DNA of 64,000 nt. Source: Verrucomicrobiota bacterium (lineage in GTDB: Bacteria; Verrucomicrobiota; Verrucomicrobiia; Opitutales; Opitutaceae). Location of the stretch: positions 248,001 through 312,000 of the forward strand of contig JACRQG010000011.1 in assembly GCA_016222805.1 (NCBI GenBank). Reading direction: 5' to 3'. The translations under genes were made by a program, and so were the position numbers. A model generated the notes under the pieces. It saw nothing but the letters and a program-made list of their open reading frames with translations. It made no database searches and was not told the DNA's origin. How positions within the stretch are numbered: position 1 is the stretch's first letter; every line of letters begins with the position of its first letter. Shown here one piece after another: positions 17,370 to 26,060 of the stretch.

Positions 17370-18385
17370 GCACCCCCTCCGAGAACAGTGGTTTTTCCCG
17401 CCGGCGGTTTGTCGAACGCCTCGCCCGGGGCTCGGTGGTGGCGGGCGCGGCGGCAGTGGCGCGGGGGGCGTTGCAGGCGGCGGAAACGAATCCGTTCGCC
17501 TACGATGTCGGACCGCTGGCAAAGACCGACCCCGCGTGGGTGAACTGGCATGAGGTGAAGCGCTGGAGCGTCGGGGGCAGGGCGCCGCGCCGGCTCGCCT
17601 TTGGGCCGGGTGACGTACTGCACGTGGCGGCGGAAAGCCAGGTGCTGCGGTTCAACCGCGAGGGCGCCGCGCTGCCACCCCTCGCGACGACAGGCGCGGT
17701 CACCTGTGTCGCCGTGGCCGGGGACGGCACCGTCTATGCGAGCCTGCGGGATCACCTCGAGGTGTTCGCCCCGGGAGGCGGTCGGAGCGCGGCTTGGGAA
17801 AGTCCCGGACCGAGGACCTGGATCTCCAGCCTCGCGCTCGGTCATGGCGGCCTGTGGGCGGCCGACTCCGGGGCGCGCGTCATCCTCCGCTACGACCTGG
17901 GAGGAAAGCTGCTCGGGCGCATCGGTGCGCGGGAACCGGGGCGCAACGTCCCGGGGTTGGTGGTGCCAAGTCCCTTTCTCGACGTGAAGGTGCACCCGGA
18001 CGGCCTGTTGCGCGTCAACAATCCCGGCCGCCACCGGTTCGAGGCCTACACCGCCGACGGGGAGTGCGAGGGAACGTGGGGGGCGCCGACGGCGGCGATC
18101 AAAGGGTTCTGCGGATGCTGCAATCCGATCGCTCTCGCGGTGCTGCCCGATGGTCGGATGGTGACCTGCGAAAAAGGTCTGCCGCGCGTCAAGGTGTACG
18201 ATGCGGCCGGGGAACTCGCCGGCGTCGTGGCCGGGACGGAGTCCTTCCCGGCGAACATGAAGGCGGGTGGGGCGCCGGGGCGGGGCGGACTGGACGCCGC
18301 CGTCGATAGCGCGGGGCGCGTCCATGTGTTGGATCGGGTGACGGCGACGGTGCACGTGTTTGCTCCGGGGAAGGCGGGCGCATGA
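17366..18385 (+). CDS. Tat-exported NHL-type beta-propeller protein
   Basis: A 339-residue exported protein. The Tat signal is SRRRFVERLARGSVVAGAAA. The mature part has repeating propeller blades of the NHL/YVTN kind, such as PRRLAFGPGDVLHVAAES, VTCVAVAGDGTVYAS and LAVLPDGRMVTCEKGLPRVKVYDAAG. A distinctive FCGCCNP motif (about residues 249-255) sits inside one blade and could bind a metal or form a disulfide. It overlaps both neighbours by four bases. Its place between a Cys-rich protein and a polyferredoxin suggests a periplasmic scaffold or partner in electron transfer. The substrate is unknown. Confidence 0.82.
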   Translation: MSTPSENSGFSRRRFVERLARGSVVAGAAAVARGALQAAETNPFAYDVGPLAKTDPAWVNWHEVKRWSVGGRAPRRLAFGPGDVLHVAAESQVLRFNREGAALPPLATTGAVTCVAVAGDGTVYASLRDHLEVFAPGGGRSAAWESPGPRTWISSLALGHGGLWAADSGARVILRYDLGGKLLGRIGAREPGRNVPGLVVPSPFLDVKVHPDGLLRVNNPGRHRFEAYTADGECEGTWGAPTAAIKGFCGCCNPIALAVLPDGRMVTCEKGLPRVKVYDAAGELAGVVAGTESFPANMKAGGAPGRGGLDAAVDSAGRVHVLDRVTATVHVFAPGKAGA

Positions 18386-18951
18386 ATCCCGGACCGACGA
18401 CCCCGGCGTTCAGCCGCCGCCAGTTCCTCCGGGACGGGCTCCGCCTGTCCGCGGTTGCGGGGGCGGCCGGTCTGGCGGGGGCGATGGCCGGTCGGACGCA
18501 GGCGCAGACGACCGTCTGGCAGATCGATCCGGCGAAGTGCGTGCGCTGCGGCAACTGTGCGACCAAGTGTGTGCTGGAGCAGTCGGCGGTGAAGTGCGTG
18601 CACGCCTTCGACATCTGCGGCTACTGCCAGCTGTGCACGGGATACTTCGAGCCGGAGCCCAACGAACTGACGACGGCCGCGGAGAACCAGCAGTGCCCCA
18701 CCGCCGCGATCAAGCGCACTTTCGTTGAGGATCCGTATTACGAATACGAGATCGATGAGAACCTCTGCATCGGGTGCGCGAAGTGCGTCGAGGGCTGCAC
18801 GCGTTTCGGCAACGGCTCCCTGTACCTTCAGATTCGCCACGACCGCTGTCTCAACTGCAACGAGTGCGCGATTGCGCGCACCTGCCCCGGGGACGCGTTC
18901 CGCCGCGTTCCGGTGACCCATCCGTACCTCCTGAAGACGGACACCCATTGA
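18382..18951 (+). CDS. NapG/MauM-like Tat-exported polyferredoxin
   Basis: A 189-residue periplasmic iron-sulfur protein. It starts with a classic Tat signal (SRRQFLRDGLRLSAVAGAAG). Cysteine groups able to hold about four 4Fe-4S clusters follow: CVRCGNCATKC, CGYCQLC with a later CP, CIGCAKCVEGC and CLNCNECAIARTCP. The organisation resembles NapG/MauM, which takes electrons from the membrane partner NapH. The next gene encodes exactly such a membrane partner, two bases downstream. It therefore probably shuttles electrons between the membrane and a periplasmic acceptor or donor. Confidence 0.88.
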   Translation: MNPGPTTPAFSRRQFLRDGLRLSAVAGAAGLAGAMAGRTQAQTTVWQIDPAKCVRCGNCATKCVLEQSAVKCVHAFDICGYCQLCTGYFEPEPNELTTAAENQQCPTAAIKRTFVEDPYYEYEIDENLCIGCAKCVEGCTRFGNGSLYLQIRHDRCLNCNECAIARTCPGDAFRRVPVTHPYLLKTDTH

Positions 18952-18953
18952 GC

Positions 18954-20297
18954 ATGCGCCGCCTTCGCCCTAGCCTGTGGCTCTTCCTGCTGGCGACGTC
19001 GGGCGCAGTCGCGGCGGAGCATCGGTTTCCGCCGCCGGAGTTCGAGGCGGGGCACAAGCTGCCGATCACAACCACGCCCGAGGCGCGGGCCCTGGCGTGG
19101 CAGTACGTGGATCTGGCGGTGCTGCTCGGGGCGCTGGGACTGGCCCTGTGGCTGATCTACCGGCGCCGCTCCCGCCGCGGAGTGATGTGGCTGTCGATCT
19201 TTTCGCTGGGGTATTTCGGTTTCTACCGGAACGGCTGCATCTGTGCGATTGGCACGATCCAGAACCTCGCGCTCGGCATCTTCGATCGCTCCTATGCGCT
19301 GCCGCTCACGGTGCTCGGCTTCTTCCTCGCGCCGCTGGTGGTGGCGCTGTTTGGCGGGCGGGCCTTTTGCGCCGCAGTTTGCCCGCATGGCGCGCTGCAG
19401 GACCTCGTGCTCGTGAAACCGGTCAAGGTGCCGGGCTGGCTGGAGCACAGCCTCGGCCTGGTGCCGTTCCTGTTCCTCGGCGCCGGCGCGGCCTTTGCCG
19501 CGACCGGGAGCGCCTTCATCATCTGTCGCTACGATCCGTTTGTGCCGCTGTTCCGGCTCTCCGGCTCGATGAGCCTGATTGGCCTGGGGGCGGCGTTCGT
19601 GCTCGTGGGGCTGTTCGTGGGGCGGCCGTACTGCCGGTTTCTGTGTCCTTACGGGGCCCTGCTGCGGCTGGCCGGCCTCGTTTCCAAGTGGCGCGTGCGG
19701 GTGACGCCCGACTACTGCACGCAGTGCAAACTCTGCGAGCACGCATGCCCGTACGGGGCCATGCGTGAACCCGTGGCGGCGCCGACGCACCCGGAGCCGC
19801 CGGCCCGGCAGCGGCGGCGGCTCGCCTGGTTGTTGCTGGTGCTGCCCCTGGCGGTCGGCGGCGGCGCGCTCGTGGGACGGCAACTTGCCCCGCTGGCCGC
19901 GCGGATGCATCCGACCGTGGCGCTGGCGGAGCTCTACACGGAACATTTGAGCTCGCCGAAGAAGTTTCCGCCGATGACGCCCGAGGCCCTCTCCCTGGAA
20001 AGGGCGGAGGCGGACCCCAAGGCCCTGCTGGCCGCGGCGGCGGATCTGCGCGGGCGCTTTGGGATCGCGAGCACTTGGTTCGGGGCCTGGGTGGGACTCG
20101 TCATCGTGATCAAGCTGATCGCGCTGTCGCTGCGCCCGGCACGCACCGATTACGAACCCGACCGCGGCGCCTGCGTCGCCTGCGCGAGGTGTTTCGAGTC
20201 GTGTCCCAACGAGCGGGTGCGACGGGGGCTGCTGCCGCCGGAGGCGCTGCCACCGCGGCCGCTGCCGGCCGCGCCGGTGGCGATGAAGAAAGCGTGA
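18954..20297 (+). CDS. NapH/NosR-like membrane-bound 4Fe-4S protein
   Basis: A 447-residue integral membrane protein. A signal or first helix (LWLFLLATSGAVAA) is followed by several transmembrane segments carrying the two CxxxCP motifs of the NapH/NosR/CcoG group (FCAAVCP and YCRFLCP). Two ferredoxin-type clusters follow: CTQCKLCEHACP, and near the C-terminus CVACARCFESCP. A periplasmic-looking stretch of about 75 residues lies between TM regions before the last helix. Such proteins pass electrons between the quinone pool or cytoplasmic Fe-S donors and periplasmic Fe-S proteins. It lies two bases after the NapG-like gene and two before the next gene. Confidence 0.9.
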   Translation: MRRLRPSLWLFLLATSGAVAAEHRFPPPEFEAGHKLPITTTPEARALAWQYVDLAVLLGALGLALWLIYRRRSRRGVMWLSIFSLGYFGFYRNGCICAIGTIQNLALGIFDRSYALPLTVLGFFLAPLVVALFGGRAFCAAVCPHGALQDLVLVKPVKVPGWLEHSLGLVPFLFLGAGAAFAATGSAFIICRYDPFVPLFRLSGSMSLIGLGAAFVLVGLFVGRPYCRFLCPYGALLRLAGLVSKWRVRVTPDYCTQCKLCEHACPYGAMREPVAAPTHPEPPARQRRRLAWLLLVLPLAVGGGALVGRQLAPLAARMHPTVALAELYTEHLSSPKKFPPMTPEALSLERAEADPKALLAAAADLRGRFGIASTWFGAWVGLVIVIKLIALSLRPARTDYEPDRGACVACARCFESCPNERVRRGLLPPEALPPRPLPAAPVAMKKA

Positions 20298-20299
20298 CG

Positions 20300-22060
20300 A
20301 TGGCAACCGCGCCCGACAGTCCCGTCTACCGCACCGCGGTTTCCACCGCCTGGGTGGCGGGGGTTTTTCTCGTGGTGGTGGCGGGCGCGATGCTCTACCA
20401 GCGGCTCACTGCCAACTCCAACGATCCCTGGAAATCGCCGCAGCTCCTCGAACTGAAGGAGCAGCTCCGCGCGTCGCCCAAGGATGAGAAGATCAAGGAG
20501 CGCATCCGGGAACTGGACCTGAAGTTTCGCCAGCGCTACGTGCGCCGGCTTGCCCTGACGCGGACGGGCGGCTGGCTCCTCCTGGGGGGATCGGTGATTC
20601 TCGTGGTGGCGCTCGCGACGGCGATGGAGACGCGAAAGGTGCAGCCGTTGCCGCGTCCGGACCCGACGGCCGGTGACCGGGCCCAGCGCGACCGGGCCGT
20701 GGCGCGGCGCGCGGTGGGGGTGGCGGGGGCAGCCGTGGCGGTGGTGATGGTGGGGGCGGCCGCCACGCTGCGGTCGCCGCCGACCGTGGGTGACCGGGGA
20801 GGTGCCGGCGCGGCGGCCGAGGCCGCCAAGGCGGCGGTGGCGCCACTGCCGCCCGCAAGCGAGTTTGCGGCGAACTGGCCGCAGTTCCGCGGGCCGGGAG
20901 GCAGCGGAGTGGCAACGGCCGCCGAGGTGCCGTTATCCTGGAACGGCGCCTCCGGCGCGGGAGTGGCCTGGAAGACTCCGGTGCCGGAGCCCGGCTTCAA
21001 TTCCCCGATTGTGTGGGGCGATCGCATCTTTTGCTCCGGCGGGACGCGCGAGAAGCGGGTGGTGATGTGCTTCGATCTCGCGACCGGCCGGCTGCGGTGG
21101 GACCGGGTGATCGAAAAGGTCCCCGGGGCGCCGGCCCAGGCTCCCGAGATTTCCGACCAGACCGGCTATGCCGCGCCGACGATGGCGACGGACGGCGTGC
21201 GGGCCTACGCCATCTTTGCCACCGGCGAACTGGCCGCGGTGAATTTCGACGGCAGCCTCGCGTGGGCGAAGCACCTGGGCGTGCCGAAAAATCTCTACGG
21301 GCACGCCACCTCGCTGGCGGTGTGGCAGGGACGCGTGATCGTGCAGCTCGACCAGGGCGAAAGCGGCCCCGCGAATTCGCGGATCATGGCATTCGACGGC
21401 GTCAGCGGAAAGCAGCTTTGGGAAAAGGCGCGATCGGTGCCGGGGTCCTGGTCGTCGCCGATCGTGATCGAGGCGGCGGGCAAGACCCAGATTATCGCCC
21501 TGGGCGATCCGCTGGTCACGGCGTACGCCGCGGGCGACGGAGCGGAGCCCTGGCGGGCCGAACTGCCCGGCGGTGAAGTGACGCCCTCGCCCGCGTTCGT
21601 CGGCGGCCTTGTGCTGGCCGTCAATCCGCACAACGCGCTCCTGGCGCTCAAGCCCGATGGTGCCGGCGATGTGACCGCCTCCCACGTGGCATGGAAGGCC
21701 GAGGACGATGTTCCCGACGTCACGAGCCCGGTCGGAAACGACGAACTCGTGTTCACCGTGACCAGCGACGGCAAGCTGCTGTGCTTCGACGTGAAGACCG
21801 GCGCCAGGGTTTGGATGCACGAGCTGAAACAGGAGGTGCAGGCCTCGCCCGCGATCGCCGGCGGGCGCCTGTACCTGATCGGCAGCAATGGCGTGACGAT
21901 CGTCGCGGCGGTGGCGCGGGAATTCAAGGAGCTCGCCCGGAACGAACTCGGCGAGAAGATCGTGGCGAGTCCGGCCTTCGTCCGGGGGAAGATCATCCTC
22001 CGCGGCCTGGAGAACCTCTACTGCCTGGCGGGGGAGACCCCGAAGCCGGGTACCCCGTGA
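20300..22060 (+). CDS. Membrane-anchored PQQ-like beta-propeller protein
   Basis: A 586-residue protein in two parts. The N-terminal 165 residues hold three hydrophobic helices (STAWVAGVFLVVVAGAMLY, GGWLLLGGSVILVVALATAM and AVGVAGAAVAVVMVGAA) separated by a charged stretch. The remainder is a PQQ-like propeller beginning with WPQFRGPGGSGVA, with blade motifs such as VMCFDLATGRLRWDR and SRIMAFDGVSGKQLWEKA and DGKLLCFDVKTGARVW. Related propellers often lack the cofactor itself, so PQQ dehydrogenase activity cannot be assumed. It sits between the membrane Fe-S protein and the NuoEF fusion, which suggests an anchored partner of the electron-transfer complex. Confidence 0.85.
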   Translation: MATAPDSPVYRTAVSTAWVAGVFLVVVAGAMLYQRLTANSNDPWKSPQLLELKEQLRASPKDEKIKERIRELDLKFRQRYVRRLALTRTGGWLLLGGSVILVVALATAMETRKVQPLPRPDPTAGDRAQRDRAVARRAVGVAGAAVAVVMVGAAATLRSPPTVGDRGGAGAAAEAAKAAVAPLPPASEFAANWPQFRGPGGSGVATAAEVPLSWNGASGAGVAWKTPVPEPGFNSPIVWGDRIFCSGGTREKRVVMCFDLATGRLRWDRVIEKVPGAPAQAPEISDQTGYAAPTMATDGVRAYAIFATGELAAVNFDGSLAWAKHLGVPKNLYGHATSLAVWQGRVIVQLDQGESGPANSRIMAFDGVSGKQLWEKARSVPGSWSSPIVIEAAGKTQIIALGDPLVTAYAAGDGAEPWRAELPGGEVTPSPAFVGGLVLAVNPHNALLALKPDGAGDVTASHVAWKAEDDVPDVTSPVGNDELVFTVTSDGKLLCFDVKTGARVWMHELKQEVQASPAIAGGRLYLIGSNGVTIVAAVAREFKELARNELGEKIVASPAFVRGKIILRGLENLYCLAGETPKPGTP

Positions 22061-22062
22061 TC

Positions 22063-24423
22063 ATGGCTGAACTGGACCTCCAATTCACCGCGGAGACCGT
22101 GGCCCGGGTCGGCCGGCGCCCGGAGGCGGTGATTCCGATCCTGCAGCACCTGCAGGATCACTACGGCTATCTCCCGCGCGAGGCCCTGGAAAAAGTCTGC
22201 GAGCTGACGGACATCCGGCCCTCGGCGGTGACCGGGGTGTCGACGTTTTACGACATGTTCCGCCATTCCCCGGTGGGCAAACACCGGGTGCGCGTGTGCC
22301 GCGGAACCGCGTGCCACGTGTCGGGCGCCGAGCGCATCGAGGACGCGCTGCGGCGGCACCTGCAGATCCCGGCCGGCACCGACACCGATGCGGAGCGCCA
22401 GTTCACGGTCGAGCCGGTAGCCTGCCTGGGGTGCTGCACGCTGGCGCCGGTCGTGCAGATCGACGGGACGACGCTCGGGCATTCCACGCCGGAGAAGGCC
22501 CCGGACATGGTGCGGGAGTTCCTCGCGACGGCGGGCCATGGCAAGGTCAGCCGTTCGACGGAGGAAGTGCTGCCGACGGCGCCGGAGAAGGCGGTCACGA
22601 TTCATGTCGGTCTCGGGTCCTGCTGCATGGCGAAGGGCAGCGACCAGCTCTTCCATGCGCTGCAGGAGTCCGCGGCCAACGGCGGGGCCCACGTGCATGT
22701 GAAGCGCGTGGGGTGCGTCGGCATGTGCCACCGCACCCCGATGATCGAGGTGGTCTCCGGCGAGGGCAACGGCCGCTACTTCGCGGATCTGAAGCCGGAG
22801 CAGGCACACGCGCTGGTCCAGGCGCATGTCCGGCCGCGCGGCCTGTGGCGGCGCGCCCTGCACGGTTGGGAGCGCACGCTGGACGGCCTGCTTGGGGATG
22901 AACCTCCGGCCCGGGAGCAGGTGAACCGTCTGGAGATGGACCGCCGCGATCCGGGGGTGAAGGCCTTCCTCGGCCGGCAGGTGCACATCGCGACGGCGAG
23001 CTACGGACGGATGGACCCGCTCGATCTCAACGAATACCTGCTGTATGGAGGGTTCATGGCCCTGCGTCAGGTGGTGGGTGCGGGCAAGCCGGAGGAAATC
23101 ATCGCCACGATCGAGCGTTCCGGCCTGCGCGGGCGCGGCGGCGCGGGATTTCCGACAGGCCAGAAATGGCGCGTGGCCCGCGGCCAGCCGGGCGCGGAGA
23201 AATACGTTATCTGCAACGGTGACGAAGGGGACCCCGGGGCGTTCATGGACCGCATGATCCTCGAGTCCTTCCCCTTCCGGGTGATCGAGGGGCTGGCGAT
23301 CGCCGCCGTGGCGGTTGGGGCGCACGAGGGGATCTTCTACATCCGCCACGAGTACCCGCTGGCGGTGAAGCGCGTGCGGGCGGCGATCGCGATGCTCGAG
23401 CAGCGCGGCTGGCTGGGGGAGAAGCTGGCCGGCACCGACTACCCATTGAAGCTCTCGGTGATGGAAGGGGCGGGGGCCTTCATCTGCGGCGAGGAAACGG
23501 CGCTGATTGAATCGCTCGAGGGCCGGCGTGGCATGCCGCGGCTGCGGCCGCCATTCCCCGCGGAGTGTGGCCTGTGGGGCAAACCGACCCTGATCAACAA
23601 TGTCGAGACCCTGGCGATGGTGCCGTGGATCGTGCGGAACGGGGCGGAGAAATTCGCCGCGATCGGCACGGAGAAGAGCAAGGGGACGAAGGTCTTCGCG
23701 CTGGCCGGGCACGTGCAGCGCGGCGGGTTGATCGAGATTCCGATGGGCACGACGATCCGGGAGATCGTCGAGGAAATCGGGGGCGGGGCGCCGGCGGGGC
23801 GCCGGTTCAAGGCGGTGCAGATTGGCGGACCCTCCGGCGGGTGCGTGCCTGCGCGGCTGGCTGATACGCCGGTCGACTTCGAATCGCTGCGCGCGGTCGG
23901 GGCGATCATGGGCTCCGGCGGCCTGGTGGTGCTCGACGACTCGACCTGCATGGTCGATATGGCGCGGTACTTCCTGCAGTTCACGCAGGCGCAGTCCTGC
24001 GGCAAGTGCACCTTCTGCCGCATCGGCACGAAGCGCATGCTCGACATCCTGGATCGCTTCTGCACCGGGAAGGCGCAGCGGCAGGATCTGCACGAACTGG
24101 AGCGCCTAGCGCACCAGGTGGGCGCGGGGAGTCTCTGCGGCCTCGGCAAGACCGCTCCGAATCCGGTGCTGACGACGCTCCGCTACTTCCACGATGAGTA
24201 CGAGGCCCACCTGCAGGGGCGGTGTCCGGCGGGGCGGTGCACGGCGTTGATCAAGTACAGCATCAACCCGCAGTGCACGGGCTGCACGCTCTGCGCCCAG
24301 ACCTGCCCGGTGCAGGCCATCCCGCTGACGCCCTACCAGCGCCACTCCATCAACCTCGACCTGTGCACCCGCTGCGACGGGTGCCGCAAGGTCTGTCCGC
24401 ACGGGGCGGTCGACGTCGCATGA
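22063..24423 (+). CDS. NuoE-NuoF fusion flavoprotein with C-terminal 2x4Fe-4S domain
   Basis: A 786-residue diaphorase subunit. Residues 1-160 are NuoE-like with the 2Fe-2S ligands C79, C84, C121 and C125. Residues 175-260 form a second thioredoxin-like 2Fe-2S fold (C187/C188, C218, C222). Residues about 300-700 are NuoF: FMN site GLRGRGGAGFPTG, NADH site CNGDEGDPGAFMD and cluster ligands SCGKCTFCRIGT. Two bacterioferredoxin clusters end the chain (CTGCTLCAQTCP, CTRCDGCRKVCP). The layout equals the beta/gamma subunits of NAD-dependent hydrogenases and formate dehydrogenases, but no such catalytic partner is encoded here. It should exchange electrons between NAD(H) and Fe-S carriers. It overlaps the next gene by four bases (ATGA). 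Confidence 0.93.
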   Translation: MAELDLQFTAETVARVGRRPEAVIPILQHLQDHYGYLPREALEKVCELTDIRPSAVTGVSTFYDMFRHSPVGKHRVRVCRGTACHVSGAERIEDALRRHLQIPAGTDTDAERQFTVEPVACLGCCTLAPVVQIDGTTLGHSTPEKAPDMVREFLATAGHGKVSRSTEEVLPTAPEKAVTIHVGLGSCCMAKGSDQLFHALQESAANGGAHVHVKRVGCVGMCHRTPMIEVVSGEGNGRYFADLKPEQAHALVQAHVRPRGLWRRALHGWERTLDGLLGDEPPAREQVNRLEMDRRDPGVKAFLGRQVHIATASYGRMDPLDLNEYLLYGGFMALRQVVGAGKPEEIIATIERSGLRGRGGAGFPTGQKWRVARGQPGAEKYVICNGDEGDPGAFMDRMILESFPFRVIEGLAIAAVAVGAHEGIFYIRHEYPLAVKRVRAAIAMLEQRGWLGEKLAGTDYPLKLSVMEGAGAFICGEETALIESLEGRRGMPRLRPPFPAECGLWGKPTLINNVETLAMVPWIVRNGAEKFAAIGTEKSKGTKVFALAGHVQRGGLIEIPMGTTIREIVEEIGGGAPAGRRFKAVQIGGPSGGCVPARLADTPVDFESLRAVGAIMGSGGLVVLDDSTCMVDMARYFLQFTQAQSCGKCTFCRIGTKRMLDILDRFCTGKAQRQDLHELERLAHQVGAGSLCGLGKTAPNPVLTTLRYFHDEYEAHLQGRCPAGRCTALIKYSINPQCTGCTLCAQTCPVQAIPLTPYQRHSINLDLCTRCDGCRKVCPHGAVDVA

Positions 24424-26024
24424 GCTCCTTCACCATCACCATCGACGGCCGGCCCGTGGAGGTGAACCCCGGGCAGACGGTCCTGCAGGCGGCGCGCGAG
24501 CTGGGCCTCGACATCCCGACCCTCTGTTACCTGGAGAAGTGCGGTCCGCTGAACTCGTGCCTGGTGTGCCTCGTCCGGATCAACGGCCGCATGGTGCCGT
24601 CCTGCGGAACCCGCGCCGAGCCGGGCATGGTGGTCGAGAGCGAATCCGAGACGGTGCATGCCGCGCGGCGCACGGCGCTCGAACTCCTGTTCAGCGATCA
24701 CGTCGGCGATTGCCTGTCGCCCTGCAATCTCCTCTGCCCGCTGCTGATGAACATCCCGGTGATGATCCGGCAGATCGAGACGGGCCAACTGAAGGCGGCC
24801 GCGGCGACCGTGCGGCAGGCGCTGCCGCTCGCGGCGGTGCTCGGCCGGCTGTGCCATCACCCCTGCGAGAAGGGCTGCCGCCGGGGGGCGCATGACGATC
24901 CGGCGGCCATCCGCGAGATGGAGCGGTTTGTGGCGGATGAGGACCTGCAATCGGAAACCCCGTACCGCCTGCCGTGCAAACCGCCGACCGGACGGCGCGT
25001 CGCCGTGGTGGGGGCGGGGCCGGCGGGTTTGTCGGCCGCCTACTTCCTCGTTCGCGACGGACATGCGGTGGAGGTCTTCGATCGGCACGAACACCCCGGC
25101 GGCACGCTGCATGGTTGCGTGGCCCGGGGCGAGCTGCCGCGCGAGGCCCTCGAGGGTGAGGTGGCCCGCCTGCGGGACCTCGGCATCCGTTTCCACGGGT
25201 CGAGCGAACTGGGCCGCGACATCACGCTGGACCGGCTCGCCGGGCAGTTCGCCGCGGTGGTGCTGACGGTCGGCTCCACGGCAATCAACGAAGCGGAAGG
25301 CCTCGGGGTGCGCCTGGTGGAGGCCGGGATCAAGGCGGATCCCAATACCTGCCGCACGGAGCTGCCCAACGTGTTTGCCGCCGGCGCGGCAGTGAAGCCG
25401 ATCAAGCAGATCGTCCGGGCGATGAGCGAAGGGCGCATGGTCGCCGAGTGTGTGAGTCAGTTCCTCGCCGGGCGGGACGTGCGTCGCTCCGACAAGCCGT
25501 TCAGCAGCCTGATGGGCCGGCTGGATCCCGGGGAGTTGAAGACCTTCCTGCAGACCTCGAGCCTCGGTCCCCGGGTGTCGCCGTGTGCGGCGTGCGCGGC
25601 CGGTTTGAGCCGCCGGGACGCGGCGGGGGAGGCTTCTCGCTGCCTGCACTGCGACTGCCGTTCGTCGGGCAATTGCGTGCTCCAGCATTACGGGCAGGTC
25701 TACGGAGCGGACGCCGGACGCTTCCGGTCGAAGCGCCGCGGCTACGAACAGCAGCTGCAGCCGGGCGGCGTGGTTTTTGAGCCGGGCAAGTGTATCCTGT
25801 GCGGGATCTGCGTGAAACTGACCGAACAGGCCCGCGAACCCCTCGGATTGACCTTCATCGGTCGCGGATTCGACGTGCGGATCGGCACCCCGTTGGATCG
25901 CAGCATCGACGAGGGCCTGCAAAAAGTGGCGGAAGAGGTGGTGCATCATTGTCCGACCGGGGCGTTGTGCTTTGCCAAGGACGGCGCGGAGCACCTGCCG
26001 CACGGGACGGAGTGCGGGCGATGA
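24420..26024 (+). CDS. 2Fe-2S / GltD-like FAD / 4Fe-4S electron-transfer protein
   Basis: A 534-residue cytoplasmic protein. Residues 1-80 form a 2Fe-2S ferredoxin domain (C36, C41, C47, C50, C62), followed by DHVGDCLSPCNLLCP, a His/Cys cluster site. A GltD-like Fe-S helix region (LCHHPCEKGCRRG) leads into an FAD Rossmann fold, VAVVGAGPAGLSAAYFLVRDG (from about 194). In GltD a second nucleotide fold for NADPH would follow; here only about 100 residues remain and no GGGN-type motif is visible. The C-terminus has further clusters (CLHCDCRSSGNC, CILCGIC, then CPTGAL). It lacks the H-cluster motifs of FeFe hydrogenase. It probably takes electrons from the NuoEF partner rather than from NAD(P)H. 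Confidence 0.87.
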   Translation: MSSFTITIDGRPVEVNPGQTVLQAARELGLDIPTLCYLEKCGPLNSCLVCLVRINGRMVPSCGTRAEPGMVVESESETVHAARRTALELLFSDHVGDCLSPCNLLCPLLMNIPVMIRQIETGQLKAAAATVRQALPLAAVLGRLCHHPCEKGCRRGAHDDPAAIREMERFVADEDLQSETPYRLPCKPPTGRRVAVVGAGPAGLSAAYFLVRDGHAVEVFDRHEHPGGTLHGCVARGELPREALEGEVARLRDLGIRFHGSSELGRDITLDRLAGQFAAVVLTVGSTAINEAEGLGVRLVEAGIKADPNTCRTELPNVFAAGAAVKPIKQIVRAMSEGRMVAECVSQFLAGRDVRRSDKPFSSLMGRLDPGELKTFLQTSSLGPRVSPCAACAAGLSRRDAAGEASRCLHCDCRSSGNCVLQHYGQVYGADAGRFRSKRRGYEQQLQPGGVVFEPGKCILCGICVKLTEQAREPLGLTFIGRGFDVRIGTPLDRSIDEGLQKVAEEVVHHCPTGALCFAKDGAEHLPHGTECGR

Positions 26025-26060
26025 TCGGCCATGGGTGGCAGGCCCCGCCGCGGTGAGCTT

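Noticed and set aside
22063-26024. FeFe or NiFe hydrogenase or formate dehydrogenase encoded with the NuoEF fusion
   Set aside because: No H-cluster, NiFe-binding or molybdopterin motifs are present in the seven proteins; the next gene is a GH51 glycosidase.
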